Origin: a virus
Reading direction: 5' to 3' (one strand)
DNA length: 47,009 bases
Virus record (IMG/VR): IMGVR_UViG_3300036770_003647
Span: 1-47,009 of that record
Shown here: positions 26,130-31,910 of the stretch, piece after piece
Layout: every line of letters begins with the position of its first letter
How positions within the stretch are numbered: position 1 is the stretch's first letter
Position numbers and translations under genes: made by a program
Notes under the pieces: generated by a model
What the model was told of the DNA's origin: nothing
Database searches by the model: none
What the model saw: only the letters and a program-made list of their open reading frames with translations

Positions 26130-26570
26130 CTATACGGGCCATAGATAAGGAATATCATTTGGCGTGTTCGGCCAAATTGGTTGGTAGTATTCCGGGTACT
26201 TTCTAATTAAGTTCGATCTGTGTGATTCCATGAGGTCGTCTAAAAATGCCGGCGGTTCCGGATTTTCATGTTTCATACTTTCATAAACATTAACAAACCT
26301 GTCAAATAAAGAATCTTTATATCCTCTATTAATCCACTCTTCACAACACATTATTCCGTAAAGAGCCAGAGCTCTTGGATAGTTGCTCCACATTCTAGTG
26401 GCCGGGTGAGATATCCACCCTCTGGAGATTAGCGGATTACCCGAATTATCTATACGACGAATTGAATTTAATATTTGCCAGGCTTCCACTCTTTGTTTAC
26501 CAAGTCTTTTGTAGTCTAAATTTTCAAAGCCCAATTCAAAGTTAAGGCCTTCGGGAACAAATGTTTGCAT
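26130..26570 (-). CDS. Endonuclease V (pyrimidine-dimer glycosylase)-like protein, MSMEG_6728 family
   Basis: About 146 residues. The core LDYKRLGKQRVEAWQILNSI and HPATRMWSNYPRALALYGIMCCEEWINRG match the MSMEG_6728/DenV-like family, expected to act on UV-damaged DNA. ATG 26570 with AAAGGG 6 nt upstream is preferred over the in-frame TTG at 26597. The ending IRKYPEYYQPIWPNTPNDIP is typical of the family. Confidence 0.75.
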   Translation of the reverse strand: MQTFVPEGLNFELGFENLDYKRLGKQRVEAWQILNSIRRIDNSGNPLISRGWISHPATRMWSNYPRALALYGIMCCEEWINRGYKDSLFDRFVNVYESMKHENPEPPAFLDDLMESHRSNLIRKYPEYYQPIWPNTPNDIPYLWPV

Positions 26571-26597
26571 ATTTGCCCTTTCTGTGTCATTTGTCAA

Positions 26598-26784
26598 ATA
26601 AATTGTCTTAGAAAAACTTTTTATATATTATACTATTATACTTATTTCTCATCCGCGTATATAGTAAGTATAATGTTAATGACATAAAAAGAATTTGTAG
26701 AAATAGTTTGACAAGACTAAAAACGTACAGAAAATCAACAAAACCGCAGATAGTCCATAGTTTTTAGCCATGTCAAAGACTATG
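26598..26784. promoter_or_regulatory. AT-rich intergenic region with promoter-like boxes and an inverted repeat
   Basis: This 187-nt gap has an inverted repeat ATTATACTTA (about 26635..26644) / TAAGTATAAT (26665..26674) and, on the minus strand, overlapping TATAAT boxes at 26630-26645 that could serve the gene at 26570. A minus-strand 31-codon frame (26771..26676, hydrophobic MAKNYGLSAVLLIFCTFLVL) is open but has no ribosome binding site, so I do not call it a gene. Confidence 0.4.
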
Positions 26785-27963
26785 TCAAACACCAACTAAA
26801 TCCATACTTTCTTTATAAAATTGCATCTCATTGAAGATTTGCTTGTTCTTTAGCGCTTTTTTCACAGCAATATCTATGCTAGAATTCGATGTTAATATGT
26901 AATAATGTAGATCTTTGAACGGTGTATTTAGTCTATCTATACGTCCTTGGGCTTGCTCAAAGTTCTTCCAAGAGTACGAAAGACTCCAAAATACCATACA
27001 ATCGGTCTCAATACAGTTCCATCCTTCTGCGCCAGCTGTGTACTGAACTAAATATATCCATGAATCATTATCCGGAATCGGCTCTTTTTTGTGCCCGTTC
27101 CATTCTGCTACTTTGGTCATCCAGTGAAAAGTTCTTAGGATTTCCAACTCATAGTCGAAGTTATAAAATACAATAATCTTGGGGTGCTTTTTAAGTAAAT
27201 CGACTAACGCGTCCACACGCGACTGATCCGTGTTAACAATTTTACGCATCAAGCGAAATAACTCACCCACATCTTTGATTGGTTGGTCTTCAAAAGTATT
27301 CCAACGTTCTCGAATTAGCTTATTGTAATTATCTTTATTGTACTCGACAACAACATTGCTTATATGTCTTGTTGTGTGCTTTAAATATGGCATTTCGACT
27401 AGAATCATGTTTCTATACTTTTCCAACGTACCTTCTCCGACGTATCGCATTACTTTAGGAAAGTTTACATAAGGCGCATAAATAACATGCTCGCGTTTAA
27501 ATTCCGTAGCGTTTCTGTATAAACCATTTGCTATAAATACTGGAATATAGTCCAGCCAGGAATCGCCAGGCGTAGCCGTAAGCAAAATCCATTCGTTCTT
27601 ACCGGTTATCTTAAGAAATGATTTGACCCATGCACCGCTACCGACCAAACGCTGCTCGTCGAAAATAAAGAATGCATCTTCGATTTTGACATACTTAGAT
27701 ATGTTATTCCAAGAGTCGATGAATATACGTCCAGCAACGGTCGCGCCAACTCGAGGGCCGATACCCAGTTTGGCGGCCTCGCGTTCCCATTCCAGACTAT
27801 CACGCTTTTTGGCGGTTGTTATAACATAAATATCTTTTGGCGCCTCAGCTTTCATGTAATATGCAAGAGCCGTCAAAGATTTTCCAGTTCCAACCCCACC
27901 ATATAAAATTTTACCGCTACGTAAATTCTCTATAGCCTTCTTTTGATGAGGCATAAGTTCCAT
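26785..27963 (-). CDS. SF2 DNA helicase (DEAD/SNF2-like)
   Basis: A 392-residue protein. Walker A YGGVGTGKS at 21-29; motif II FFIFDEQR at 98-105 (DEQR rather than DEAD/H); motif III LLTATPGDS; motif V/VI QYTAGAEGWNC and NFEQAQGRIDRLNTPF with the arginine fingers. It is shorter than host helicases, as usual for phage SNF2-like proteins. It probably works with the polymerase and nucleases in replication or recombination. It begins 3 nt after the zinc-ribbon gene stop. Confidence 0.87.
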   Translation of the reverse strand: MELMPHQKKAIENLRSGKILYGGVGTGKSLTALAYYMKAEAPKDIYVITTAKKRDSLEWEREAAKLGIGPRVGATVAGRIFIDSWNNISKYVKIEDAFFIFDEQRLVGSGAWVKSFLKITGKNEWILLTATPGDSWLDYIPVFIANGLYRNATEFKREHVIYAPYVNFPKVMRYVGEGTLEKYRNMILVEMPYLKHTTRHISNVVVEYNKDNYNKLIRERWNTFEDQPIKDVGELFRLMRKIVNTDQSRVDALVDLLKKHPKIIVFYNFDYELEILRTFHWMTKVAEWNGHKKEPIPDNDSWIYLVQYTAGAEGWNCIETDCMVFWSLSYSWKNFEQAQGRIDRLNTPFKDLHYYILTSNSSIDIAVKKALKNKQIFNEMQFYKESMDLVGV

Positions 27964-27966
27964 AAT

Positions 27967-28134
27967 TTAATCCCATCTACTTGGACTCTTTTTTACTACA
28001 GTAATCAAATCCGAACACTGCCTACAATATATTCTAGTTTGACCCGGTGTGACACCTTCCATTTTATGTAATTGAATGTGCCCGCACCAAAGTTTAAAAT
28101 AAACTGTTATCTTTTTGTTTTTTTCTTTTTCCAT
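27967..28134 (-). CDS. Small zinc-ribbon-like protein
   Basis: A 55-residue protein starting at ATG 28134 (upstream TTTTGGAGAATC gives GGAG). A lysine-rich N-terminus MEKEKNKKITVYFKLWCGHI leads to WCGH and, 16 residues later, YCRQCSDL, i.e. C-x-H...C-x2-C, suited to one zinc ion. It is the gene before the helicase and is preceded by a terminator. Function unknown. Confidence 0.7.
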   Translation of the reverse strand: MEKEKNKKITVYFKLWCGHIQLHKMEGVTPGQTRIYCRQCSDLITVVKKSPSRWD

Positions 28135-28140
28135 GATTCT

Positions 28141-28196
28141 CCAAAAGTATAAAGGTCAAAAAAGAAAACCCGTGCTTTTACACACGAGTAATTCTT
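28141..28196 (-). terminator. Intrinsic terminator (copy 1 of a duplicated terminator)
   Basis: Minus strand: ACTCGTG, loop, CACGGGT, then TTTTCTTTTTT. The stem has one mismatch. The core sequence with its flank GTATAAAGGT recurs at 29230..29275, where the stem is perfect, so the unit was duplicated. It follows the 51-residue gene. Confidence 0.7.
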
Positions 28197-28204
28197 TTTG
28201 AGTT

Positions 28205-28360
28205 TTATTTAAACTCCTTTTTAATATCGTATCTTTTGTAAAGATCGTTTAAAAATTCAACATTTTTTTTGTATTCTTTCTTACCATAAGTATTCCGTTC
28301 AATCCACCATAACACTTCTTTAATTTGGTGACTAAACGTATTTTTATGTATTTTCTTCAT
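28205..28360 (-). CDS. Small basic protein of unknown function
   Basis: A 51-residue protein starting at ATG 28360 with GGAGG 6 nt upstream: MKKIHKNTFSHQIKEVLWWI continuing as ERNTYGKKEYKKN...YDIKKEFK. Strongly basic and probably helical, with the aromatic patch LWWIERNTYG. It has its own promoter (28388..28416) and terminator (28141..28196), so it is a one-gene cassette with possible leakage into the zinc-ribbon gene. Confidence 0.7.
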   Translation of the reverse strand: MKKIHKNTFSHQIKEVLWWIERNTYGKKEYKKNVEFLNDLYKRYDIKKEFK

Positions 28361-28387
28361 TACATTCCTCCATTAAATTTTTTACTT

Positions 28388-28416
28388 CCTATTATATACG
28401 TTGTCTATTCTGCGAG
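28388..28416 (-). promoter_or_regulatory. Early promoter P2
   Basis: Minus strand: CTCGCA, GAATAG, ACAACGTATATAATAGG. The CTCGCA-GAA-TAG part is also the last codons (Leu-Ala-Glu-stop) of the upstream MazG-like gene. TATAAT is the -10 and CTCGCA stands where a -35-like contact is expected. Confidence 0.75.
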
Positions 28417-28719
28417 ATGTTCTTCTTGAACTATCGCATCGAGCAAAAATAAATAGTTTAAAGCGTCTCCTAACTTTTCATCCCAAACTTCTTGTGGCGT
28501 AAGAGTTTCGCTATTAATCAAATCAAATATTGAAACAACATGCTTTGCTAAAAATCCACCAAGAGCGCGTTCTGGCGTACAACCCTGTAGTGCTGCTGCT
28601 ACTTTAAAGTTATGTAGTTTATCGCTTTCACTAGAATATTCTGCGCTTTTGCGTAACAAAGTTGCTTTGCACATATCAACTCTAATTGAGAATATCTTTT
28701 CAAAATCTTTTCCGTTCAT
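28405..28719 (-). CDS. Putative MazG-like/DUF1599-type nucleotide-associated protein
   Basis: A 104-residue, all-helical protein: KATLLRKSAEYSSESDKLHNF, GCTPERALGGFLAKHVVSIFDLI, DEKLGDALNYLFLLDAIVQEE. The EY...DxLxNF...KH...DEKxGDxxNYxxLL pattern suits the MazG-like all-alpha NTP pyrophosphohydrolase superfamily or a nucleotide-modification-associated domain. Metal ligands would be the E/D residues of EYSSESD and EKLGD. Start 28719 has AAAGGAAG. The gene follows a terminator without its own recognisable promoter. Confidence 0.55.
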   Translation of the reverse strand: MNGKDFEKIFSIRVDMCKATLLRKSAEYSSESDKLHNFKVAAALQGCTPERALGGFLAKHVVSIFDLINSETLTPQEVWDEKLGDALNYLFLLDAIVQEEHLAE

Positions 28720-28732
28720 GATCTTCCTTTCA

Positions 28733-28762
28733 AAAAAGAAAAAGCCCTTGTTTAAGGGGCTT
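28733..28762 (-). terminator. Intrinsic terminator
   Basis: Minus strand: AAGCCCCTT, AAAC loop, AAGGGCTT (one bulged C), then TTCTTTTTT. It lies between the 54-residue gene and the MazG-like gene. A near-identical hairpin is at 42183..42213. Confidence 0.8.
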
Positions 28763-28768
28763 AATCCT

Positions 28769-28933
28769 TTATTCTGTTACGGATCTAAAACAAACACTCA
28801 AGTCAAATAAGTTCGACTCAATTCCAGCTAAATCCGTTTCACTTATACCTTTTTCGCGCATAATCTCTATTAGTTTATACACTTCAATTTTCTTTGAATG
28901 AAACTCTTCTTTTACTTTTTCGATATCCTTCAT
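28769..28933 (-). CDS. Small helical protein of unknown function
   Basis: A 54-residue protein from ATG 28933 (GGAGAA upstream): MKDIEKVKEEFHSKKIEVYK, then LIEIMREKGISETDLAGIES and a C-terminal NLFDLSVCFRSVTE. It looks like a two-helix, charged protein. The GISETDLAGIE stretch loosely resembles an HTH turn but is too short to call. It has promoter P3 directly upstream and a terminator after it. Confidence 0.7.
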   Translation of the reverse strand: MKDIEKVKEEFHSKKIEVYKLIEIMREKGISETDLAGIESNLFDLSVCFRSVTE

Positions 28934-28963
28934 TATTATTCTCCATTAATTTGTTGTTTACTT

Positions 28964-28992
28964 CCTATTATATACGTTGTCTATTTTGCGAG
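28964..28992 (-). promoter_or_regulatory. Early promoter P3
   Basis: Minus strand: CTCGCA, AAATAG, ACAACGTATATAATAGG. It begins 1-2 nt after the 3' end of tRNA-Met and drives the 54-residue gene. Confidence 0.75.
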
Positions 28993-29066
28993 TGGGACGA
29001 GTGGGACTTGAACCCACGACCAAGGCATTATGAGTGCCACGCTCTAACCGACTGAGCTATCGTCCC
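28993..29066 (-). tRNA. tRNA-Met(CAT) (or Ile2-type)
   Basis: The acceptor stem GGGACGA/TCGTCCC is fully paired, so it is not an initiator tRNA. The D arm has GCTC...GAGC, the anticodon loop is CTCATAA with CAT, and the T arm is GTGGG-TTCAAGT-CCCAC. No CCA is encoded. CAT can be elongator Met or, after lysidine modification, Ile for AUA. Confidence 0.92.
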
Positions 29067-29071
29067 GTGTT

Positions 29072-29147
29072 TGGTGAGCCAGACGGGAATTGAACCCGCG
29101 ACCTGCATTTTATAAGAATGCTACTCTAACCACTGAGTTACTGGCTC
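29072..29147 (-). tRNA. tRNA-Ile(TAT)
   Basis: Acceptor GAGCCAG/CTGGCTC, D arm ACTC...GAGT, anticodon stem GCATT/AATGC with loop CTTATAA (anticodon TAT, reading AUA), T arm GCGGG-TTCAATT-CCCGT, discriminator A and an encoded CCA. A UAU anticodon is uncommon, since bacteria mostly read AUA with lysidine-modified CAU. Confidence 0.92.
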
Positions 29148-29154
29148 ATTTCCG

Positions 29155-29227
29155 TGCTCCCTCAGGGGCTCGAACCCTGGACCAACGGATTAAAAGTCCG
29201 CTGCTCTACCGACTGAGCTAAAGGAGC
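29155..29227 (-). tRNA. tRNA-Lys(TTT)
   Basis: Acceptor GCTCCTT/AGGGAGC, D arm GCTC...GAGC, anticodon stem GCGGA/TCCGT with loop CTTTTAA (TTT), T arm CAGGG-TTCGAGC-CCCTG. No CCA encoded. It begins 3-4 nt after the duplicated terminator region. Confidence 0.95.
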
Positions 29228-29229
29228 TA

Positions 29230-29275
29230 GGTATAAAGGTAAAAAAAAGAAAACCCGTGCTTTTACACACGGATA
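29230..29275 (-). terminator. Intrinsic terminator (copy 2 of a duplicated terminator)
   Basis: Minus strand: CCGTG, TGTAAAAG loop, CACGG, then GTTTTCTTTTTTTT. It lies between the 67-residue gene and the tRNA-Lys/Ile/Met run, so the tRNAs depend on read-through or an unseen promoter. Confidence 0.75.
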
Positions 29276-29287
29276 ATCTTTTTAATA

Positions 29288-29491
29288 TCAACTATGAACT
29301 CTTGAATTGAACAATTTCATTTCGATCTCGTCCAGCATCACCTTCATCTCTTCAATGTCATCCATCAAATTCAGCAACTCAGTGCGCAGCAATTTTTCGC
29401 TACGTACTTTAGTTTGAATTCGATCAATCTCAGCATTCAGAGCGTTGACAAAACGCTTTAGAATTTCTCTTGTTTCTGCTTCAACTATCAT
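29288..29491 (-). CDS. Small coiled-coil protein
   Basis: A 67-residue protein: MIVEAETREILKRFVNALNA followed by EIDRIQTKVRSEKLLRTELL and LMDDIEEMKVMLDEIEMKLF. Leu/Ile heptads run through the whole chain, so it should be a long helix or dimeric coiled coil. Codons are C-ending, like the capsid gene, suggesting high expression. The binding site is GGAGG. It has its own promoter (P4). Unknown function. Confidence 0.75.
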   Translation of the reverse strand: MIVEAETREILKRFVNALNAEIDRIQTKVRSEKLLRTELLNLMDDIEEMKVMLDEIEMKLFNSRVHS

Positions 29492-29515
29492 TATTCCTCC
29501 ATTAAGTTAATACTT

Positions 29516-29544
29516 CCTATTATAGGCATTGTATAGTTTGCGAA
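29516..29544 (-). promoter_or_regulatory. Early promoter P4
   Basis: Minus strand: TTCGCA, AACTAT, ACAATGCCTATAATAGG. It starts on the base after the TAG stop of the upstream gene and drives the coiled-coil gene. Confidence 0.75.
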
Positions 29545-29841
29545 CTAAAATGGATTGCGAATATCATTGAACTCGACAAGTTCTAAGAACTCGACAGTAT
29601 TATTATATGCAATAATTGCGTCTTCAGTTAGATGTTCGATAACAGGCTCGAGTAAATCCATAAGAGCTTTTTCGCGAGTTTGCATAATACTTAAATTTGT
29701 ATTGTAGGTTGTAACGGCGTCCGCAAAAGAATGAAAACGCTTTTTAATGAGTTTAATTGCAAAATATCCAGTTACAGTAGAGCCAATAAAAAAACCATTT
29801 GTAAAAATTTGAAATCCTCGTAAATATTTTAACTCACGCAT
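29545..29841 (-). CDS. Small membrane-associated protein
   Basis: A 98-residue protein. MRELKYLRGFQIFTNGFFIG is followed by STVTGYFAIKLI, giving one probable membrane segment (about 10-30), then a basic KKRFHSF and an acidic, helical soluble tail (ALMDLLEPVIEHLTEDAIIA). The start ATG 29841 has AAGGAGGGT. It has its own promoter P5. Function unknown. Confidence 0.7.
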   Translation of the reverse strand: MRELKYLRGFQIFTNGFFIGSTVTGYFAIKLIKKRFHSFADAVTTYNTNLSIMQTREKALMDLLEPVIEHLTEDAIIAYNNTVEFLELVEFNDIRNPF

Positions 29842-29863
29842 AGACCCTCCTTATTTGGTATCT

Positions 29864-29890
29864 CTATTATAGGCGTTGTAATCTCGCCAG
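29864..29890 (-). promoter_or_regulatory. Early promoter P5
   Basis: Minus strand: GAGATT, ACAACGCCTATAATAGAG, with a perfect TATAAT. The upstream box is CCTGGC instead of CTCGCA. Confidence 0.65.
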
Positions 29891-29902
29891 GTTTATATTT
29901 AG

Positions 29903-29975
29903 TACCTGTGGTGGGATTCGAACCCACGCTTGAAGGATTTTAAGTCCTCTGCCTCTGCCGCTGGGCTACACAGGC
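29903..29975 (-). tRNA. tRNA-Leu(TAA) with a short variable loop
   Basis: Acceptor GCCTGTG/CACAGGT (G-U end pair), D arm GCCC...AGGC, anticodon stem GAGGA/TCCTT with loop CTTAAAA (anticodon TAA, UUA codon), T arm GTGGG-TTCGAAT-CCCAC. The variable region is only CAAGC, five bases, while bacterial tRNA-Leu normally has a long variable arm. It lies 4-5 nt after pseudoknot element A. Confidence 0.85.
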
Positions 29976-29980
29976 ATAAC

Positions 29981-30007
29981 GGGTAGTTTTAAGACATACC
30001 CAGGTCT
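29981..30007 (-). ncRNA. Repeated pseudoknot element, copy A
   Basis: Minus strand: stem AGAC/GTCT, loop CTGGGTAT, then TAAAACT and ACCC, which can pair with GGGT in the loop. It lies right after the lysozyme-like gene and just before tRNA-Leu. See copies B, C and D: the stem differs but stays paired, and the loop/tail pair changes together. Confidence 0.7.
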
Positions 30008-30014
30008 GTAAATA

Positions 30015-30590
30015 TCAGTCACCCCAAGTGGTTCCTGAAAAACGCCATGGTTTCCACCCAGAAGTTTCCCATAAGCGTAAAGCAAATGTAAGATTATTCT
30101 GGGCTGAAAACATATCGTTGGGATGCGACCACCCCATGTCAGCTAACCACTTTGAATGCACTTTATTAATTTGAGTGAGGCCGGCGTCAGCCCCATTCCA
30201 AGCGTCAGTTTGGCACCTTGACTCGCGCCAAATAACTTGCTGTAAATACTTCCATTCTTCCTCGGGCCAGCCCACGGAAATAGCGAGATCGTGATATTCA
30301 CCGCATTTGCCGTAGGTTGATCGAGCCAACTCCGTCCAGTCAACACCAGAAAGATCCGGCATTGTTGTGGTCGTAGTGGTTGTGCTAGTTGTACTTGTGG
30401 TTACTGGATTAAAAGAAATGCTCTTTACCTCAATCGGCGGCAAATTTGGCTTTTCATTATCATTACCAAAATCTGCCATTGCGGCACTAACACTCCAAAT
30501 AATAATTACAATAAACACAAAGTAACATATAACAATAAAAAGGCCAGATTTTTTATGCGCTAATTTATTGAACTTATTAAAATAGTCCAT
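30015..30590 (-). CDS. Membrane-anchored lysozyme/transglycosylase-like protein
   Basis: A 191-residue protein. One membrane segment near the N-terminus (residues about 17-40, SGLFIVICYFVFIVIIIWSV), then a Thr/Ser linker (TTSTTSTTTTTTT), then a lysozyme-like SLT-type domain (about 85-191): QQVIWRESRCQTDAWNG with the catalytic Glu in WRES, and ADAGLTQINKVHSKW with the GLxQIN motif. It should sit outside the membrane, tethered. It is coded in the tRNA cluster, far from the endolysin, so it may act at a different stage than lysis. The ribosome binding site is AAGGAGAG. Confidence 0.85.
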   Translation of the reverse strand: MDYFNKFNKLAHKKSGLFIVICYFVFIVIIIWSVSAAMADFGNDNEKPNLPPIEVKSISFNPVTTSTTSTTTTTTTMPDLSGVDWTELARSTYGKCGEYHDLAISVGWPEEEWKYLQQVIWRESRCQTDAWNGADAGLTQINKVHSKWLADMGWSHPNDMFSAQNNLTFALRLWETSGWKPWRFSGTTWGD

Positions 30591-30655
30591 GAACTCTCCT
30601 TCATCAGTACAGTTTTTTGGGCCAAATAAATTTTGACATATAAATCTAATTTTGT

Positions 30656-30802
30656 CTATCGACGGTTGCTTTTGATAACGGATCGAATTTGCTTAATCAC
30701 AATAATCAAGCAAACACCAATAAAAACGGTAGCTAAAACAGCCGTCAGGTCCCAATCTGTAATCATTTCGCAACGAACTCCATTAAGTCCGCAGTCTTCC
30801 AT
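30656..30802 (-). CDS. Small single-span membrane protein (holin-like?)
   Basis: A 48-residue protein from ATG 30802 with GGAAAGG upstream: MEDCGLNGVRCEMITDWDLT, one hydrophobic stretch ending VFIGVCLIIVIKQI, and a basic C-terminus RSVIKSNRR. This is an N-out, C-in topology by the positive-inside rule. Two cysteines lie in the N-terminal part. It directly precedes the anchored lysozyme-like gene, so it may be its partner or a pinholin-like protein (inference). Confidence 0.7.
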   Translation of the reverse strand: MEDCGLNGVRCEMITDWDLTAVLATVFIGVCLIIVIKQIRSVIKSNRR

Positions 30803-30852
30803 TTTTACCTTTCCGGTGCTCTACTTCTGTTCGAGCTCCTATTAATATGGGG

Positions 30853-30978
30853 CGTGCGCCAGGGGAATTGAACCCCTGCTAACATAGTCCAAGAATATGT
30901 GGCGTCGGTTTAAAAGCCTCGGCAAATGATAACACGTGTTATCTACATCTCAGATAATGTGGCAATCCATGCGCGCAC
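30853..30978 (-). ncRNA. Atypical tRNA-like RNA (126 nt)
   Basis: The 3' part has a perfect T arm (AGGGG-TTCAATT-CCCCT) and its 3' strand GGCGCAC pairs with the 5' strand GTGCGC about 120 nt upstream, so acceptor and T arm look tRNA-like. The middle does not form a normal cloverleaf: there is a 3-bp D-like hairpin (TGG-ATTG-CCA), a 16-nt perfect palindrome GATAACACGTGTTATC, and only a weak anticodon-like arm with loop CTTGGAC. It may be a tRNA with an insertion, a very small tmRNA-like RNA, or a decoy. Pseudoknot element B abuts its 5' end. Confidence 0.55.
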
Positions 30979-31005
30979 AAGCAGTTTAGCGTCATACTCG
31001 GGACG
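30978..31005 (-). ncRNA. Repeated pseudoknot element, copy B
   Basis: Minus strand: stem CGTC/GACG, loop CCGAGTAT, then CTAAACTG and CTTG, able to pair with CGAG of the loop (one G-U). The pairing strand touches the 5' end of the tRNA-like RNA. The stem has changed at both sides relative to copies A, C and D while pairing is kept. Confidence 0.7.
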
Positions 31006-31024
31006 TTCCCTGGCAGATGGGAAA

Positions 31025-31276
31025 TCAAATATCATTATCTAGGTTTTCACCAGGATAAAGATATATAAATCTAACATTCGGGTAACCCTTATTTGCAAAG
31101 TGCTTTCGGGCTTCTTCTTCGGTAAACGGATCCAATACGTTTTCGCTAGGATCGTCAACGTGATCAACGTCCACAAAATCGTACTCGTTATAATCATCCC
31201 CAACTTCAAGAATACCGTCCATAAACCTGGACCAATCATTGAAGAAACATAAATACTTTACCACTTGCTCTACCAT
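31025..31276 (-). CDS. Small acidic protein of unknown function
   Basis: An 83-residue, very acidic protein: MVEQVVKYLCFFNDWSRFMD, then EVGDDYNEYDFVDVDHVDDP and a C-terminal EEEARKHFANKGYPNVRFIY. Start ATG 31276 with AGGAGGGT upstream. Acidic phage proteins of this size often mimic DNA or bind host proteins, but nothing here proves that. It is followed at once by pseudoknot element B. Confidence 0.65.
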   Translation of the reverse strand: MVEQVVKYLCFFNDWSRFMDGILEVGDDYNEYDFVDVDHVDDPSENVLDPFTEEEARKHFANKGYPNVRFIYLYPGENLDNDI

Positions 31277-31295
31277 ATTACCCTCCTATTTGTTT

Positions 31296-31613
31296 TTATC
31301 GGTTCATTCTTGTAACAAGATTTAAAAAGTCAATTAAGACTTGGTCGGTTGCTTCGCCATCTGGTAAACGCTCGAGTTCAAACCAAATACTTTTAATAAT
31401 ATCATCTTTAAACTTTTTAGAGTTGTTTAAATGAAATTCAAGTTCTTCAGAAACGGTCTTCGCAATGTCTATTGCATCAGCCATATTACAATGTGTTATT
31501 TGTGCGATCTTTTCAGCGCATTCTGGATTATATTCCGGATTAACCGAATAATATGTTTTATTTGTTGGAGTTACTTTTTTAAAAACTGTAAAAATTATAT
31601 CGGTTGTTATCAT
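31296..31613 (-). CDS. Protein of unknown function
   Basis: A 105-residue helical protein: MITTDIIFTVFKKVTPTNKT, a middle CAEKIAQITHCNMADAIDIA, and C-terminal IWFELERLPDGEATDQVLID followed by FLNLVTRMNR. No recognised domain. Start 31613 has AAGGAGACC upstream, and pseudoknot element C lies in its leader. Confidence 0.65.
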   Translation of the reverse strand: MITTDIIFTVFKKVTPTNKTYYSVNPEYNPECAEKIAQITHCNMADAIDIAKTVSEELEFHLNNSKKFKDDIIKSIWFELERLPDGEATDQVLIDFLNLVTRMNR

Positions 31614-31647
31614 TACGGTCTCCTTGGTTAGTAAATATAAAAGAGGG

Positions 31648-31698
31648 TGAGCAGTTTTGCGACATACTCAGGTCGTTTTCCTATGGGGGGTAGGAAAA
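31648..31698 (-). ncRNA. Repeated pseudoknot element, copy C, with preceding hairpin
   Basis: Minus strand: a hairpin TTTTCCTA-CCCCCCA-TAGGAAAA (31675..31698) is followed by stem CGAC/GTCG with loop CTGAGTAT (31660..31675), then CAAAACTG and CTCA, which can pair with TGAG of the loop. It lies in the leader of the gene starting at 31613, directly after the stop of the previous gene. Confidence 0.7.
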
Positions 31699-31884
31699 TC
31701 AATATAGCTTTTTAGGCCACATAAATTTGGCGTAAGCAGAATATCCTCGGACAGAAGAACCTTCATCCGGAGAGTGCTTAAAACAGTACGGTTCATCATC
31801 ATAAATGATGTGATTCTCGCACCCATCCATTTCGCATTTGTGGCGAAATAAGCCATTTTCTGGATCATCTTTATACTCTGTCAT
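31699..31884 (-). CDS. Small zinc-finger-like protein
   Basis: A 61-residue protein: RHKCEMDGCENHIIYDDEPYCFKHSPDEG has C-x4-C-x2-H...C-x2-H, suited to one zinc ion (quoted in parts: KCEMDGCENH and PYCFKH). The C-terminus is SAYAKFMWPKKLY. Start 31884 has AAGGAGAT upstream. The leader of this gene carries pseudoknot element D and, before it, the large structured RNA. Function unknown. Confidence 0.7.
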   Translation of the reverse strand: MTEYKDDPENGLFRHKCEMDGCENHIIYDDEPYCFKHSPDEGSSVRGYSAYAKFMWPKKLY

Positions 31885-31910
31885 TATTATCTCCTTATTA
31901 GTTGCGAGGG

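Noticed and set aside
26676-26771. 31-codon hydrophobic frame (MAKNYGLSAVLLIF...)
   Set aside because: Hydrophobic but with no ribosome binding site and no dedicated promoter. AT-rich DNA easily gives such frames.
30853-30978. Full tmRNA call
   Set aside because: Only the acceptor/T-arm part and a TGGATT motif fit. The length is about half that of known tmRNAs and no tag frame ending in a stop after Ala-rich codons is visible.
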